64,000 nucleotides of DNA from Salinilacustrithrix flava (GCA_024128875.1 JAMYFF010000006.1:1-64000), one strand, 5' to 3'; numbered from the stretch's first letter, positions 45,375 to 55,186 are shown. Program-made: numbers and translations. Notes: generated by a model not told the origin, from the letters alone.

Positions 45375-46844
45375 TCAGCGCCGATCCTTGCGGGGCGCCC
45401 CGAGGTCTGCGGCGCAGAGGCCGGCGGCGATGGCGCCGCTCATCGCCACGAGGGGCAGGCCGCCGCCGGGGTGGCTGCTGCCGCCGCAGAGGTAGAGCCG
45501 GTCGAGCGGTCCCCGGTTGCCCGGGCGGAGGAACGCCGCGGCCCGACCGTTGGACGACGTGCCGTAGATCGCGCCGCCCGGGGTGCGGAAGCGGGACTCG
45601 ATGTCGGCCGGGCTGATCTGCTCGTGGTGCACGATGCGACCCGACAGGTCCCAGCCCCGCTCGGCCATCACGTCGAGCAGGTGGTCGCCGTAGCCGGGCA
45701 TGTCGCCGGCGCCCTCGGGTGCGTTGACGAGCACGAACCAGCTCTCGTGCCCGGCCGGCGCCTGCGCCGGGTCGGTGACGGACGCGGCGCAGACGTAGAC
45801 GGAGGGGTCGGTGGCCGGGACCCCGGCGTCGAAGAGCTGGTCGAACTCCGTCTCGTAGTCGGCCGAGAACGACAGGTTGTGGTGGGCCAGGTCCGGGGTC
45901 TCGCCCTCGACGCCGAGCAGGAGCACGAAGCCCGAGGACGATCGGGGCGCGGCCTCGGCCCGCCGCCGGCGCAGTCGGTGGGGGAGCAGGTCGCGGTACA
46001 GGTGGAGGGCGTCGACGTTGGCGACCACCGCATCGGCGGCCACGTGCTCCCCGCTGGCCAGGCGCACGCCGGTGGCCGCTCCGTCCCGGCGCTCGATCTC
46101 CTCGACGTCGACGCCGGTGCGGATCTCCACGCCGGCGCCGGCGGCCAGCTCCACCAGCGCGTCGGCCAGCCGGCCGAGCCCGCCGTCGACGTACCAGCCG
46201 CCCAACGACTGCTCGATGTGGGCGATGCAGGCGAGCGTCGCCGGCGCCCGGAACGGGGACGACCCGGAGTAGGTGGCGTAGCGGTCCACGTACTGCACCA
46301 GGCGGGGGTCGGAGAACGAGGCCGACGCCCGGGTGTGCAGCGATCGGAGCGGGTCGATGGCCAGCAGGTCGCGGGGCGAGCGCATCCGGCCGAGCAGCTC
46401 GAGGGGGGAGGACATGGCCCCGGCGAAGAACGTGCGCTCCGACACCTCCCACACCTCGCGTGCATGCGCCATGAAGGACTGCCACTCCTCGCCGCTGCCC
46501 GGCGAGAGCGCGTCGGCTGCCGCGACCGCGTCGTCGAGGTCGGCCCGGTGGTCGAACGTGGTGCCGTCGGCGAAGCGGTAGCGGCAGATCGGGTCCAGCC
46601 GGCGGAGGGCGACGAGGTCGTCGAGCGAGCGACCGGCGGCGGCGGCGAGGTCGCGGAACACTCCGGGCAGCGTCAGCAGGGACGGGCCGGTCTCCCACGT
46701 GAACCCGGCGGCGGTGTGCTCGGCCAGCTTCCCGCCGGCGCGATCCAGCCGCTCGAGGACGACCACGTCGTGGCCGGCCGCGGCGAGGTGGATCGACGCG
46801 GCGAGGCCGCCCACGCCGGCGCCGACGACCACGACCGAGGCCAC
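45375..46844 (-). CDS. CrtI-type FAD carotenoid oxidoreductase (second paralog)
   Basis: A 489-aa flavoprotein of the phytoene desaturase family. FAD binding is VVVVGAGVGGLAASIHLAAAG (residues 4-24 approx.), and the tail CGGSSHPGGGLPLVAMSG is the conserved CrtI C-terminal signature. As the second CrtI-type protein in the operon it may be a CrtD-like 3,4-desaturase acting after CruF hydration, or a CrtP/CruO-like oxygenase. It is separated from the cruF stop by one base, and GTG 46844 starts the FAD fold. It is the last gene of the operon. Confidence 0.87.
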   Translation of the reverse strand: MASVVVVGAGVGGLAASIHLAAAGHDVVVLERLDRAGGKLAEHTAAGFTWETGPSLLTLPGVFRDLAAAAGRSLDDLVALRRLDPICRYRFADGTTFDHRADLDDAVAAADALSPGSGEEWQSFMAHAREVWEVSERTFFAGAMSSPLELLGRMRSPRDLLAIDPLRSLHTRASASFSDPRLVQYVDRYATYSGSSPFRAPATLACIAHIEQSLGGWYVDGGLGRLADALVELAAGAGVEIRTGVDVEEIERRDGAATGVRLASGEHVAADAVVANVDALHLYRDLLPHRLRRRRAEAAPRSSSGFVLLLGVEGETPDLAHHNLSFSADYETEFDQLFDAGVPATDPSVYVCAASVTDPAQAPAGHESWFVLVNAPEGAGDMPGYGDHLLDVMAERGWDLSGRIVHHEQISPADIESRFRTPGGAIYGTSSNGRAAAFLRPGNRGPLDRLYLCGGSSHPGGGLPLVAMSGAIAAGLCAADLGAPRKDRR

Positions 46845-46845
46845 G

Positions 46846-47562
46846 TCAGCGCGCCCGCATCCAGGCCAGTGCGGTGATCGCACCCATGCCCACACCGCCG
46901 ACCAGGCCCACCCAGGGACGCCCGAAGAACACGACGAAGCCGATGGTGCTCATGACCGCCCACCACGTGTAGAGCCAACGCAGGCCCGGCGACGGTGGCC
47001 GGGCCGGGCGGATGATCTCGACGACGGCCAGCACGACCAGCCCGGTGAGCAGCCAGCCCCCGTAGTTGGACAGCGGGATGCCCTGGTAGGCGCCGTCGAC
47101 GGCCCACTCCCAGTAGCCGGCTTCGACCATCTGGGGGTCGAGGAACAGATCCCACGCCGTCAGCCCGAGCGCGCCGACGACGACGGCCACGATCCGGGAG
47201 CCGACGTGGTGCCCGACCTCCAGCGCGGTGGCGCCCATGGCGAACCACGCCAGCGGGACGATCACCGGAACCCCGCCGACCGTGGGCTGGAGGGCGCCGG
47301 TGTAGTCGTACTCCCCGAACGGGAAGCCGGTGGCCGTGCCCAGCTTCTCGACGGCGAGGGTGGCGGCCACCACGAACGCGGCGGCACCGAGGGCCCGGGC
47401 CAGACCCCAGCGGGCGACGGTGATGACGAGGACCGTGAGGAAGAAGGCGACGACCACCAGGGACGAGAGCCACTCGAGGGTGGCGTCGTCGTCGGTGAGG
47501 GGGATGCCGATCTGGAGGAGCGCCAGCGCGGCGAACGGCGCCCACGCGAGGCGCGAGGTCAT
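46846..47562 (-). CDS. cruF: Carotenoid biosynthesis protein CruF-like (1,2-hydratase)
   Basis: A 238-aa membrane protein of the CruF/bisanhydrobacterioruberin hydratase family (DUF422), which adds water to the psi-end C1-C2 double bond. FPFGEYDYTGALQP, PVIVPLAWFAMG, AWDLFLDPQMV and the GYWEW region are family hallmarks, with about seven TM helices. Start ATG 47562 overlaps the crtB stop (ATGA). In other bacteria CruF works with a CrtD-type desaturase and a glycosyltransferase; both have candidates in this window. Confidence 0.9.
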   Translation of the reverse strand: MTSRLAWAPFAALALLQIGIPLTDDDATLEWLSSLVVVAFFLTVLVITVARWGLARALGAAAFVVAATLAVEKLGTATGFPFGEYDYTGALQPTVGGVPVIVPLAWFAMGATALEVGHHVGSRIVAVVVGALGLTAWDLFLDPQMVEAGYWEWAVDGAYQGIPLSNYGGWLLTGLVVLAVVEIIRPARPPSPGLRWLYTWWAVMSTIGFVVFFGRPWVGLVGGVGMGAITALAWMRAR

Positions 47563-48425
47563 CGACCGAGGAGCAGCGCCCGTCCGGCGATGGTCACCTT
47601 CTGCCACGTGGGCACCCTGGCACGTGCGTGGAACACGTCGAGCCCCTGGGCCTCGATCTGGTCGAGGATGCGGGCGTAGAGGGTGCGGGCGGCGCGGATG
47701 GATCGTCCGGAGCGGCCGGGCAGGAGGGCGATGCCGGTGTCCGCCACGGCGTACAGCTGCCGGGCCCGCTCGATCTCGAAGCGCATCAGCGCCTGGAACT
47801 CGGGCGTCGCCGTCCGGGTCTCGAAGGCCGACTCGGCACCGAAGCGGCGGATGTCCTCCTGGGGGACGTAGACGCGCGACCGGTCGAGGTCCTCATCGAT
47901 GTCGCGCAGGAAGTTGGTGAGCTGGAAGGCGTTGCCGAGCTCACGCGCCGGCGCGAGCGCGGCCGGGTCGGTCGGCTCGAGGATCGGGAGCATCATCTCG
48001 CCGATCACTGCCGCCGAGCCATCCATGTAGTCGAGCAGGTCATCCCAGGTCTCGTAGGTCTCGACGGTGAGGTCCATGGCCATCGAGCGCAGGAACCGGC
48101 GCACGCAGTCGGGGTCGATGCGGAACGCCCGCACCGTGTGGACCATCGCCTTCAGCACGAGGTCGTCGCTGTCGCCGGCCTCGAGGTCCTCGAAGAAGCG
48201 GTCGCCGAAGTCGGCCAGCGCCTTGGCCCGCACGTCGGTGGCCACGTCGCCGAGGTCGTCGACGATGTCGTCGGCGTGGCGGCAGAACCCGTAGAGGGCG
48301 TGGACGTGGTGCCGCTTGACGACCGGCAGCACCGTGGTGGCCCAGTAGTAGGTGGTGCCGTTGCGCTTGTTCAGCGCCTTGGAGTGCGCGTAGCTCTGCT
48401 CGAGCGTGATGGGCGTGGTGCTCAT
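47559..48425 (-). CDS. crtB: Phytoene synthase
   Basis: A 288-aa head-to-head prenyl synthase that joins two GGPP into phytoene. FCRHADDIVDD is the first Asp-rich motif (about 48-57), and GNAFQLTNFLRDIDEDL with the following RVYVPQED the second. YYWATTVLPVVKR near the N-terminus is typical. It is coupled to crtI on one side and cruF on the other by ATGA overlaps, so it lies in a single operon. Confidence 0.96.
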   Translation of the reverse strand: MSTTPITLEQSYAHSKALNKRNGTTYYWATTVLPVVKRHHVHALYGFCRHADDIVDDLGDVATDVRAKALADFGDRFFEDLEAGDSDDLVLKAMVHTVRAFRIDPDCVRRFLRSMAMDLTVETYETWDDLLDYMDGSAAVIGEMMLPILEPTDPAALAPARELGNAFQLTNFLRDIDEDLDRSRVYVPQEDIRRFGAESAFETRTATPEFQALMRFEIERARQLYAVADTGIALLPGRSGRSIRAARTLYARILDQIEAQGLDVFHARARVPTWQKVTIAGRALLLGR

Positions 48426-49933
48426 CGGCTCTCGAGCTGGTCGACCCGCTCGGCGGCGAGCTTGCCGGAGATCAGCACCATCGGCACCCCGACGCCGGGC
48501 AGCGTCCCGGACCCGACGAACACGAGGCCGGGGGCGTGCTTGGTGACGTTGTTGGGCCGGAACGGGCCGGTCTGGAGGAACTTGTGGGACAGGGCGAACG
48601 GCGTGCCGCGCTCCATGCCCTGGCGCTCCCAGTCGGTGGGGTCGACGAAGGCCTCGACCTCGATGTCGGCGGCGCTGACCGGGTAGCCCATGGCGCCGAG
48701 GCGGCGCTGGAGCGAATCGTGCAGCCGGTCCCGCTCGCGGGTCCAGTCGATCGTGCCGTCCAGGTTCGGGACGGGTTCGAGCACGTAGAGGGAGTTGCGG
48801 GTTGCCCCGTCGCCCCGGTCGGGCACCAGCGACGGCTCGTCGAGGCTGTGGACGGTGACGAGGATCGACGGGTCGCCCATCAGCGTCCCCCGCTTCAGCA
48901 GGTCCTCGAACGCGCCGTCCCACTCCTGGCCGAAGTGGATGTTGTGGTGCGCCGTCCGTTCTGGCAGCGCTCCCGTCACACCGACGTGCCAGAGGGCGCA
49001 GCTGGGGGAGTAGTGGCCGTGGCGCACGTTGAAGGGCTGCTTCAGCCCGGGGAGCAGGGTGCGGTAGGCGACGGGGAGGTCGGGGTTGCACACGACGGCG
49101 TCGGCCTCGAGCAGCTCGGTGGTGCCGTCGGGGTTGGTGACGTGGACGCCACGGACCTGTCCGCTGGTGCCCTCGGCCAGCACGATGCGGTCGACCTCGA
49201 CGCCGTAGCGGAGCTCGGTGCCGGCCTTCTCCAGCGCTGCGGCGAGCCCGGCGGGGACGGCGTGCATCCCGCCCTCGGGGAAGTACACGCCCTCGATGGA
49301 GTCCATGTAGGTGATGACGCAGTAGATGGCCAGCGCCTCGTAGGGGGCGAGGCCGGCGTACATGGACTGGAAGCCGAAGATCTTCTGCAGCCGGTGGTCG
49401 TCGAAGTACGACGCCACCTTCTTGCCGAGCTTGCCGAAGCCGCCGAGGCGGACCAGATCGAGCGCCGGCTTGAGCGGCCAGGCCAGGTCGAGCGGCGAGT
49501 CGAAGTTGGCGTCGATGAAGTGGTCGCGCTCGAGCACGTACAGCTCGCGGAGCCAGTCGGCGAAGCGGCCGAACTGCCGGGCGGCCTCGGGGCCGACGAC
49601 CTCGCGGATCTCCTGGGTCATGCGGTCGCGGCCGTGCCACACCCGCAGCTCGGAGCCGTCGTGGTACGTGGCCCGGTACATCGGATCGACCGGCTTCAGG
49701 GTGACGAAGTCGTCCATCTCGGACCCGAGCGCCTCGAATGCGGACCGCAGCAGGTCGGGCATCGTGAACACGGTGGGGCCCGTGTCGAAGCGGTAGCCGC
49801 CGAGCTCCAGCAGGCCGTTGCGCCCACCCGGGACGACGGCCTTCTCCAGCACGAGCACGTCGTGGCCGCGCCCGCGCAGATGTGCTGCGGCCGACAGGCC
49901 ACCCAGTCCGGCACCGACGACGATGGTTCGCAC
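48422..49933 (-). CDS. crtI: Phytoene desaturase
   Basis: A 503-aa FAD-dependent CrtI that desaturates phytoene, typically to lycopene. The dinucleotide motif VVGAGLGGLSAAAHLRGRG is at residues 5-23, GGYRFDTGPTVFTMP follows, and the C-terminal VGSGTLPGVGVPMVLISGKLAAERV is diagnostic. GTG 49933 is 33 nt after crtE; the end overlaps crtB (ATGA). Compared with the second CrtI-type gene it is closer to the classical desaturase. Confidence 0.94.
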   Translation of the reverse strand: MRTIVVGAGLGGLSAAAHLRGRGHDVLVLEKAVVPGGRNGLLELGGYRFDTGPTVFTMPDLLRSAFEALGSEMDDFVTLKPVDPMYRATYHDGSELRVWHGRDRMTQEIREVVGPEAARQFGRFADWLRELYVLERDHFIDANFDSPLDLAWPLKPALDLVRLGGFGKLGKKVASYFDDHRLQKIFGFQSMYAGLAPYEALAIYCVITYMDSIEGVYFPEGGMHAVPAGLAAALEKAGTELRYGVEVDRIVLAEGTSGQVRGVHVTNPDGTTELLEADAVVCNPDLPVAYRTLLPGLKQPFNVRHGHYSPSCALWHVGVTGALPERTAHHNIHFGQEWDGAFEDLLKRGTLMGDPSILVTVHSLDEPSLVPDRGDGATRNSLYVLEPVPNLDGTIDWTRERDRLHDSLQRRLGAMGYPVSAADIEVEAFVDPTDWERQGMERGTPFALSHKFLQTGPFRPNNVTKHAPGLVFVGSGTLPGVGVPMVLISGKLAAERVDQLESR

Positions 49934-49966
49934 GTCAGGTCTCCGGAGCCGGACGGCGTCTGGATG

Positions 49967-51040
49967 TCATGTCTCCCGCCAGGCGACGAAGTGGGCCAGG
50001 TCGACGAGCGCGGTCCGGGCCTCTTCGATGATGTCGGCCTCCTGGATGGCGGCGATGGCGCTGGCGGACAGCTGCGCGATCTGGGCCTCGATCTCGTCGA
50101 GGGCCCCCGTGTCCCGCAGGGTCGCCTGGATGGCCGAGACCTCGTCGTCGGTGAGGTCCGGCTCGCCGATGCGGGCGAGCACGTCCCGCTGGCCGGCGTC
50201 GGCCGCGCCGCTGGCGGCGGCGAGCAGGGGGGTGGGCTTGCCCTCGCGCAGGTCGTCGCCCACCGGCTTGCCGATGACGGTGCCCTCGCCGAACGCGCCG
50301 AGGATGTCGTCGCGCAGCTGGAAGGCCTCCCCGAGCGGGTCGCCGTAGGCGGACAGCACCGGTCCGAGCTCGGCGTAGCGGCCGGCCAGGGCCGCCCCGA
50401 CGTGGAGCGGGCGCTCGATCGTGTACTTGCCGGACTTGTACCGGGCGATCCGGCGGGCGCCCTCGGGATCGGTGTCGCCCCGGGCCGTGCCGAGGATGTC
50501 GAGGTACTGGCCGACGTTGAGCTCGATGCGCAGCTCGTCCCAGACGTCGAGGACCTCGCGGTGGGCATCGCGCAGCAGCAGGTCGGCGTAGACGTGGGCG
50601 AGGTCGCCGATGAGGATGGCCACGCCCTCGCCGAAGCGACGGCCCTCCCCGCGCCACACCTCCAGCTGGTGGCGGTCCGCGAAGGCCAGGTGGGCGGTGC
50701 GGAACCCCCGGCGGGTGGCGGAGCCGTCCATGACGTCGTCGTGCACGAGGGCGAAGGCCTGGAGCAGCTCGAAGGCAGCCCCGGCGTCGACGACGATGGG
50801 GTCGTCGGGGTCGCCGCCGGCGCCGACGAAGCCCCAGAAGCAGAAGGCGGGACGGAGGCGCTTGCCTCCGGCCATGACGAGCGAGCGCAGGGCGTCGAGC
50901 GGCTCGACGAGGTCGCTGGTGAGCGCGGACCAGCGCGCCACCTCGGCGTCGAGCAGCGCGGTGAGCCTGACCTCGACGACATCGGCCACGTGCAGGAGGC
51001 TCGGCGGCGTCGGGACGGCACTGCGGGTCGGTTGGGGCAT
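49967..51040 (-). CDS. crtE: Polyprenyl diphosphate synthase (geranylgeranyl-PP synthase)
   Basis: A 357-aa trans-prenyltransferase. The first Asp-rich motif is DDVMD (101-105) preceded by FALVH, GGKRLRP is at about 58-64, and the second Asp motif region is QLRDDILGAFGEG. In this operon it most likely supplies GGPP to CrtB. TAGGCT ends 9 nt before ATG 51040, the likely promoter of the whole crtE-crtI-crtB-cruF operon, which is divergent from an extracytoplasmic protein gene. Confidence 0.94.
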   Translation of the reverse strand: MPQPTRSAVPTPPSLLHVADVVEVRLTALLDAEVARWSALTSDLVEPLDALRSLVMAGGKRLRPAFCFWGFVGAGGDPDDPIVVDAGAAFELLQAFALVHDDVMDGSATRRGFRTAHLAFADRHQLEVWRGEGRRFGEGVAILIGDLAHVYADLLLRDAHREVLDVWDELRIELNVGQYLDILGTARGDTDPEGARRIARYKSGKYTIERPLHVGAALAGRYAELGPVLSAYGDPLGEAFQLRDDILGAFGEGTVIGKPVGDDLREGKPTPLLAAASGAADAGQRDVLARIGEPDLTDDEVSAIQATLRDTGALDEIEAQIAQLSASAIAAIQEADIIEEARTALVDLAHFVAWRET

Positions 51041-51123
51041 GGTGCCCCGAGCCTACGGCGCTGCTGGTCGACGGTGCCCTCGCGCTGCCGACCGCCTCCG
51101 GCCCGGCTGGCATGCTGGCCGCC

Positions 51124-52302
51124 ATGGCTCGGGGGACCCGCATCCACCCGCTGGTGCCGGCCCTGCTCGCGGTGGTCGTCGTCGGCGTGCTGGTTCTGGT
51201 CGTGGCGCGCTCGACCGCCGGTGACGACGGCGCCGCGCCGCCGACCTCGGCACCACCGAGCACGACCACGGTGGCGCCGACGACGTCCACCACCGCCGCC
51301 CCGGTCCAGCGGGTCCCGGTGGACGCGCTGCTGGCGCCCCCACCCGAGGTGGACCCGCCGCAGTCGTACCGGATCACCTACGAGGTGGTGGAGAACGGTC
51401 TGGCCCGGACCGAGGAGTGGACGGTGCGGCGCCCCTACGAGTCCCTGGTGGTGTCCCGGCGCGGCGAGCTCGTGATCTCGGGCACGTCGACCTCGCGACG
51501 CCGCCTGCAGCAGTACCTCTCCGACGAGGAGGGGTGGTTGCCGATCCAGCCCGAGCTGCACCGCGCCGCCTACGACCAGCACCCCGCCGCGGCGGTCGGC
51601 GCCATGCGGTCGCTGGGCCTGGTCGAGGTCCGCGGCGAACAGGAGCACCTCGGCCGCACCTGCACCGTGTACCGCACGGGCCAGCCGCCGAGTGCGGGGC
51701 TGGCCACCGCCCCCAGCGACGGCGAGCACACCGACGTCTGCATCGACGCCGCCGGCCTCGTCCTCCACGAGCGGTGGGAGATCGGCGGCGGCGTGGTCGT
51801 CGAGCGCACCGCGACCGCGCTCGAGCTCGATCCGGAGATCGACGGCGCCTCGTTCGAGCCCGGTCCGGTCGTGGACGAGGAGGAGGCGCTCTCCCGGCTC
51901 TTCACCACCATCGCGGTGGAGGCCGACGCCGAGACCCTGGAGCGCCTGGAGACCTCGCTCCCGGTGCCTCCCGGCTACGTCGACGACGGGGCAGTGTTCC
52001 GCGCGGCCGGTGGCGGGACGGCCGGGGGCGCATCGGCGCCGGGCAGCGCGGAGATCGTGCGCTTCTACTCGTCCGGCCCGGCGCTGCTCGAGGTGGCCGA
52101 GGTGTTCGTCGACGGTGATGCCGACCTGGCGTCGGGTGCGGCCGTGCCGGTCGACATCGACGGGTTCGGCGAGGTGTGGTTCGAGCCGGGGTTCCGGAGC
52201 TCGTCGCTGCGGGCCCGCACCGGCGACTCGTCCTACGTCGACCTGCGCCACCACGACGTGGCGTTCCTGTTCGACGTCCTCCGCTCGCTCGAACCCGCCT
52301 GA
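51124..52302 (+). CDS. Membrane-anchored extracytoplasmic protein, unknown function
   Basis: A 392-aa protein with one N-terminal TM helix (VPALLAVVVVGVLVLVVA), a Pro/Thr/Ala/Ser-rich linker (about 35-65) and an extracytoplasmic domain. The domain may be LolA/LppX-like or DUF4367-like by its beta-rich pattern (SYRITYEVVENGLARTEEWTV; CIDAAGLVLHERWEI), but I cannot name a family with confidence. CATGCT ends 7 nt before ATG 51124. It is divergent from crtE and converges on xseB with 16 nt between stops. Confidence 0.75.
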   Translation: MARGTRIHPLVPALLAVVVVGVLVLVVARSTAGDDGAAPPTSAPPSTTTVAPTTSTTAAPVQRVPVDALLAPPPEVDPPQSYRITYEVVENGLARTEEWTVRRPYESLVVSRRGELVISGTSTSRRRLQQYLSDEEGWLPIQPELHRAAYDQHPAAAVGAMRSLGLVEVRGEQEHLGRTCTVYRTGQPPSAGLATAPSDGEHTDVCIDAAGLVLHERWEIGGGVVVERTATALELDPEIDGASFEPGPVVDEEEALSRLFTTIAVEADAETLERLETSLPVPPGYVDDGAVFRAAGGGTAGGASAPGSAEIVRFYSSGPALLEVAEVFVDGDADLASGAAVPVDIDGFGEVWFEPGFRSSSLRARTGDSSYVDLRHHDVAFLFDVLRSLEPA

Positions 52303-52318
52303 GGGCGGTGGTGCAGCT

Positions 52319-52552
52319 TCAGGAGGGGTCGTCGTCGACCAGGTCGGCGGTGGCGTCCTCGACGGCGGTGCGGGCGGCCAGGATGCGGCCCCGGCACCAG
52401 TCGATGAGCTGCGCCGCCCGCCGGACCCGCTCGGCCAGGACGTCGACGTCCACGTCCACGTCCTCGATCTCCCGGAGGATGGACTCCAGCTCGGTGACCG
52501 CCTCGCCGTAGCCGGCGGGCTCCCGGTCGTCAGGGGCGTCGGTCGAGCTCAT
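52319..52552 (-). CDS. xseB: Exodeoxyribonuclease VII small subunit
   Basis: A 77-aa helical small subunit of exonuclease VII, which degrades single-stranded DNA with XseA. YGEAVTELESILREIEDVDVDVDVLAERVRRAAQ-like helical pattern matches XseB, ending in WCRGRILAAR. Its ATG overlaps the xseA stop (ATGA), the usual xseA-xseB order. Confidence 0.92.
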   Translation of the reverse strand: MSSTDAPDDREPAGYGEAVTELESILREIEDVDVDVDVLAERVRRAAQLIDWCRGRILAARTAVEDATADLVDDDPS

Positions 52553-53886
52553 GGCCCGCCATCGTGGTCGACGCGCTCGACGCGGACGTGGAGGGTGCCG
52601 TCGCCGACCCGCACCGACAGGACGTCCCCGACCGCCACGTCGTCGACGGAGCGGACGATGCCGCGATCGTCGCGCCGGGCGATCGACCACCCGCGGGACA
52701 GCACGTGCACGGGGTCGAGCAGATCGGCTCGGGTCGCCAGCACCTCCAGGCGGGAGGCGGCGTCGTCGACGCGCCGGCGGGAGGTGGCGACGAGCCGGCG
52801 GGCGGCCTCGTCCAACCGGCGGTCAGCGCCGTCGAGCACTGAGGTCGCGCTCCGTGCGAGGCGGACGGCGGCGTCGTCGATGCGGCCCTGCTCGCGGTGG
52901 GCCGCGGTGCGCGCCGCGAGCGCAGCGCGGCCCCGGGACCGGTCCAGGTGGGCGTCGGCCCGGTCGAGCACCTGGGTCGCCCGGACCGCGACCCGCTGCC
53001 AGGCGTGCTCGGCCCGCTCCAGCGCGCCGGCCACCAGCCCGACGACGTGCTGGGCGGCCGCCGTGGGGGTCTTGGCCGCGGTGTGGGCGACGGCGTCGGC
53101 GACCGAGCGGTCGACCTCGTGGCCGATGCCGGTGATGACCGGCTTCCCGGCGGCGGCGATGGCCCGGGCCACGAGCTCGCTGTCGAAGGCGGCCAGGTCG
53201 GTCGCCGCCCCACCACCGCGCGCCACCAAGACCACGTCGACCCGGGTGCGGGCCAGGCCGGTGATGGCGCCGGCGACCGCCCCCGGCGCCTCCGGGCCCT
53301 GGACCCGGACGTCGGCGCGGGTGATCTCGAACGCGAACCCGGATCGGCGCAGCTCGTCGAGCACGTCTGCCTCCGCCGCGCTCCCGGCCGAGGTCACCAG
53401 CCCGATCCGCAGCGGCGCGAGCGCGAGCGGCACGAGGGAGTTGGCGTCGACGAGGCCCTCGGCGCGGAGCCGGTCGAGCAGCTCGGCACGGGCGGCAGCC
53501 AGCTGGCCGAGCGTGAAGGCGGGGTCGATCGAGGTCATCTGCAGCTGCAGCTGGCCCCGGGGGCCGTACCAGTCGAGCCGGCCCCGGATCCGCACCTCGG
53601 TGCCGTCGGTCATCCGGACCCGGTCCCCGCCCCGGAGCAGCAGCCGGTTGACGCGGACGCGGTTCGTCGACGAGAGCATCACCGACAGCTGGGCGGTGAC
53701 GTCTCCGTCGGCGTCGCGGAGGGTGAAGTACACGTGGTTCGAGCGAGCCCGGGTGAGGTCGTGGATCTCGCCCCGCACCCACACCTCGCCGGGGAAGGCG
53801 GCGCGCAACCGGTCGCCGATCGCCTCGGACAGCTCGCCGACGGACCAGGTCGTGGTCCCCGGCGCAGCATCGGGTGAGTCGGCCAC
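52549..53886 (-). CDS. xseA: Exodeoxyribonuclease VII large subunit
   Basis: A 445-aa catalytic subunit. The N-terminal OB-fold has VWVRGEIHDLTRARSNHVYFTLRD; the catalytic part shows RIGLVTSAGSAAEADVL, VVLVARGGGAATDLAAFDSE and PVITGIGHEVDRSVADAVAHTAAKTPTAAA, all conserved. A coiled-coil region (about 270-370) binds XseB. It acts on single-stranded DNA in repair. GTG 53886 has TACCGT (53899-53894) at 7 nt, and the same 49-bp gap must also serve the divergent thiolase. Confidence 0.95.
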   Translation of the reverse strand: MADSPDAAPGTTTWSVGELSEAIGDRLRAAFPGEVWVRGEIHDLTRARSNHVYFTLRDADGDVTAQLSVMLSSTNRVRVNRLLLRGGDRVRMTDGTEVRIRGRLDWYGPRGQLQLQMTSIDPAFTLGQLAAARAELLDRLRAEGLVDANSLVPLALAPLRIGLVTSAGSAAEADVLDELRRSGFAFEITRADVRVQGPEAPGAVAGAITGLARTRVDVVLVARGGGAATDLAAFDSELVARAIAAAGKPVITGIGHEVDRSVADAVAHTAAKTPTAAAQHVVGLVAGALERAEHAWQRVAVRATQVLDRADAHLDRSRGRAALAARTAAHREQGRIDDAAVRLARSATSVLDGADRRLDEAARRLVATSRRRVDDAASRLEVLATRADLLDPVHVLSRGWSIARRDDRGIVRSVDDVAVGDVLSVRVGDGTLHVRVERVDHDGGP

Positions 53887-53934
53887 GGCTCCGACGGTAC
53901 TGTCGGCGGCCGTTCCCGAGCCGAGGAGGGCCCC

Positions 53935-55140
53935 ATGCCCGAAGCAGTCATCGTCGCCACGTCCCGCACGCCGATCGGTCGTGCCAACAAGGGGTCCCTC
54001 GCCGAGGCCCGCCCCGACGACATGACGGCCTTCATCCTGAAGGACGTCCTCTCGAAGGTGCCGTCGCTGGACCCGACGCTGGTCGAGGACATCATGCTCG
54101 GCTGCGGCCAGCCCGCCGGCGAGGCCGGCTACAACCTGGCTCGCGTCGCCGCCGTGCTCGCCGGGCTCGACGACGTCCCCGGCGTGACCGTCAATCGCTA
54201 CTGCTCCTCGTCGCTGCAGACCATCCGCATGGCCGCCCACGCCATCCGGGCCGGTGAGGGCGACGTCTTCATCGCCGCCGGCGTCGAGGCCGTGTCCCGC
54301 TACATGAACGGCGCATCCGACGTCGGCCCGCACCACGAGGCCTTCGCCGAGGCCGAGGCCCGCACCGCCGAGCGCGCCCAGGGCGGCGCCGAGACCTGGA
54401 CGCCCCCCTCCGGCCTGCCCGACATCTACATCGCCATGGGCCAGACCGCCGAGAACGTGGTCCAGGCCGAGGGCGTGTCCCGCCAGGAGATGGACGAGTG
54501 GGGTGCCCGCTCCCAGCAGCGTGCCGTCGAGAGCCAGGAGAACGGCTTCTTCGAGCGCGAGATCACGCCCTACACCCTCCCCGACGGCACGGTCGTCTCC
54601 AAGGACGACGGTCCTCGTGCCGGCACCACGGTCGAGAAGCTGGCCGAGCTGAAGCCGGTGTTCCGCCCCGACGGCTCGATCACCGCCGGCAACGCGTGCC
54701 CGCTCAACGACGGCGCCGCCGCCGTCATCGTCATGAGCGACACCAAGGCCAAGGAGCTGGGCATCACCCCGCTGGCCCGCATCGTGTCCTCCGGGGTCAC
54801 CGGCCTCAACCCCGAGATCATGGGCATGGGCCCGGTCGGGGCCGTCCGCCAGGCCCTGGGCCGGGCGAACATGACCATCGACGACATCGACCTGTACGAG
54901 ATCAACGAGGCCTTCGCCGCCCAGGTGCTGCCCTCGGCCCGGCACCTCGGCATGGACCTGGACAAGCTGAACGTCAAGGGCGGCTCGATCGCCCTCGGCC
55001 ACCCCTTCGGCATGACCGGCGCCCGCATCATGACCACGCTGCTCAACGCCCTCCAGGACGAGGACAAGGAGTTCGGCCTCGAGACGATGTGCGTCGGCGG
55101 TGGCCAGGGCATGGCCATGGTGGTCCAGCGCCTCAGCTGA
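53935..55140 (+). CDS. Acetyl-CoA acetyltransferase (thiolase)
   Basis: A 401-aa thiolase-superfamily enzyme that condenses or cleaves acyl-CoAs. The nucleophile Cys is in NRYCSSSLQT (about 86), EINEAFAAQ carries the NEAF motif, GHPFGMTGAR the catalytic His and MCVGGGQGMA the second Cys. The N-terminus EAVIVATSRTPIGRANKGSL is typical. It could serve fatty-acid beta-oxidation or acetoacetyl-CoA formation. GAGGAGG precedes ATG 53935, so this gene, unlike most neighbours, has a conventional leader. Confidence 0.94.
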   Translation: MPEAVIVATSRTPIGRANKGSLAEARPDDMTAFILKDVLSKVPSLDPTLVEDIMLGCGQPAGEAGYNLARVAAVLAGLDDVPGVTVNRYCSSSLQTIRMAAHAIRAGEGDVFIAAGVEAVSRYMNGASDVGPHHEAFAEAEARTAERAQGGAETWTPPSGLPDIYIAMGQTAENVVQAEGVSRQEMDEWGARSQQRAVESQENGFFEREITPYTLPDGTVVSKDDGPRAGTTVEKLAELKPVFRPDGSITAGNACPLNDGAAAVIVMSDTKAKELGITPLARIVSSGVTGLNPEIMGMGPVGAVRQALGRANMTIDDIDLYEINEAFAAQVLPSARHLGMDLDKLNVKGGSIALGHPFGMTGARIMTTLLNALQDEDKEFGLETMCVGGGQGMAMVVQRLS

Positions 55141-55186
55141 GCCGCCCCCCATTCCCCTGCGGGGGCATGGTCAGAACGTCATTCGG

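Noticed and set aside
48956-48965. CCGTTCTGGC inside crtI as another palindromic element
   Set aside because: Only one arm is present, and the codons (for LPER) are explained by the protein; it is mentioned only as a possible relative of the mannosidase insert.
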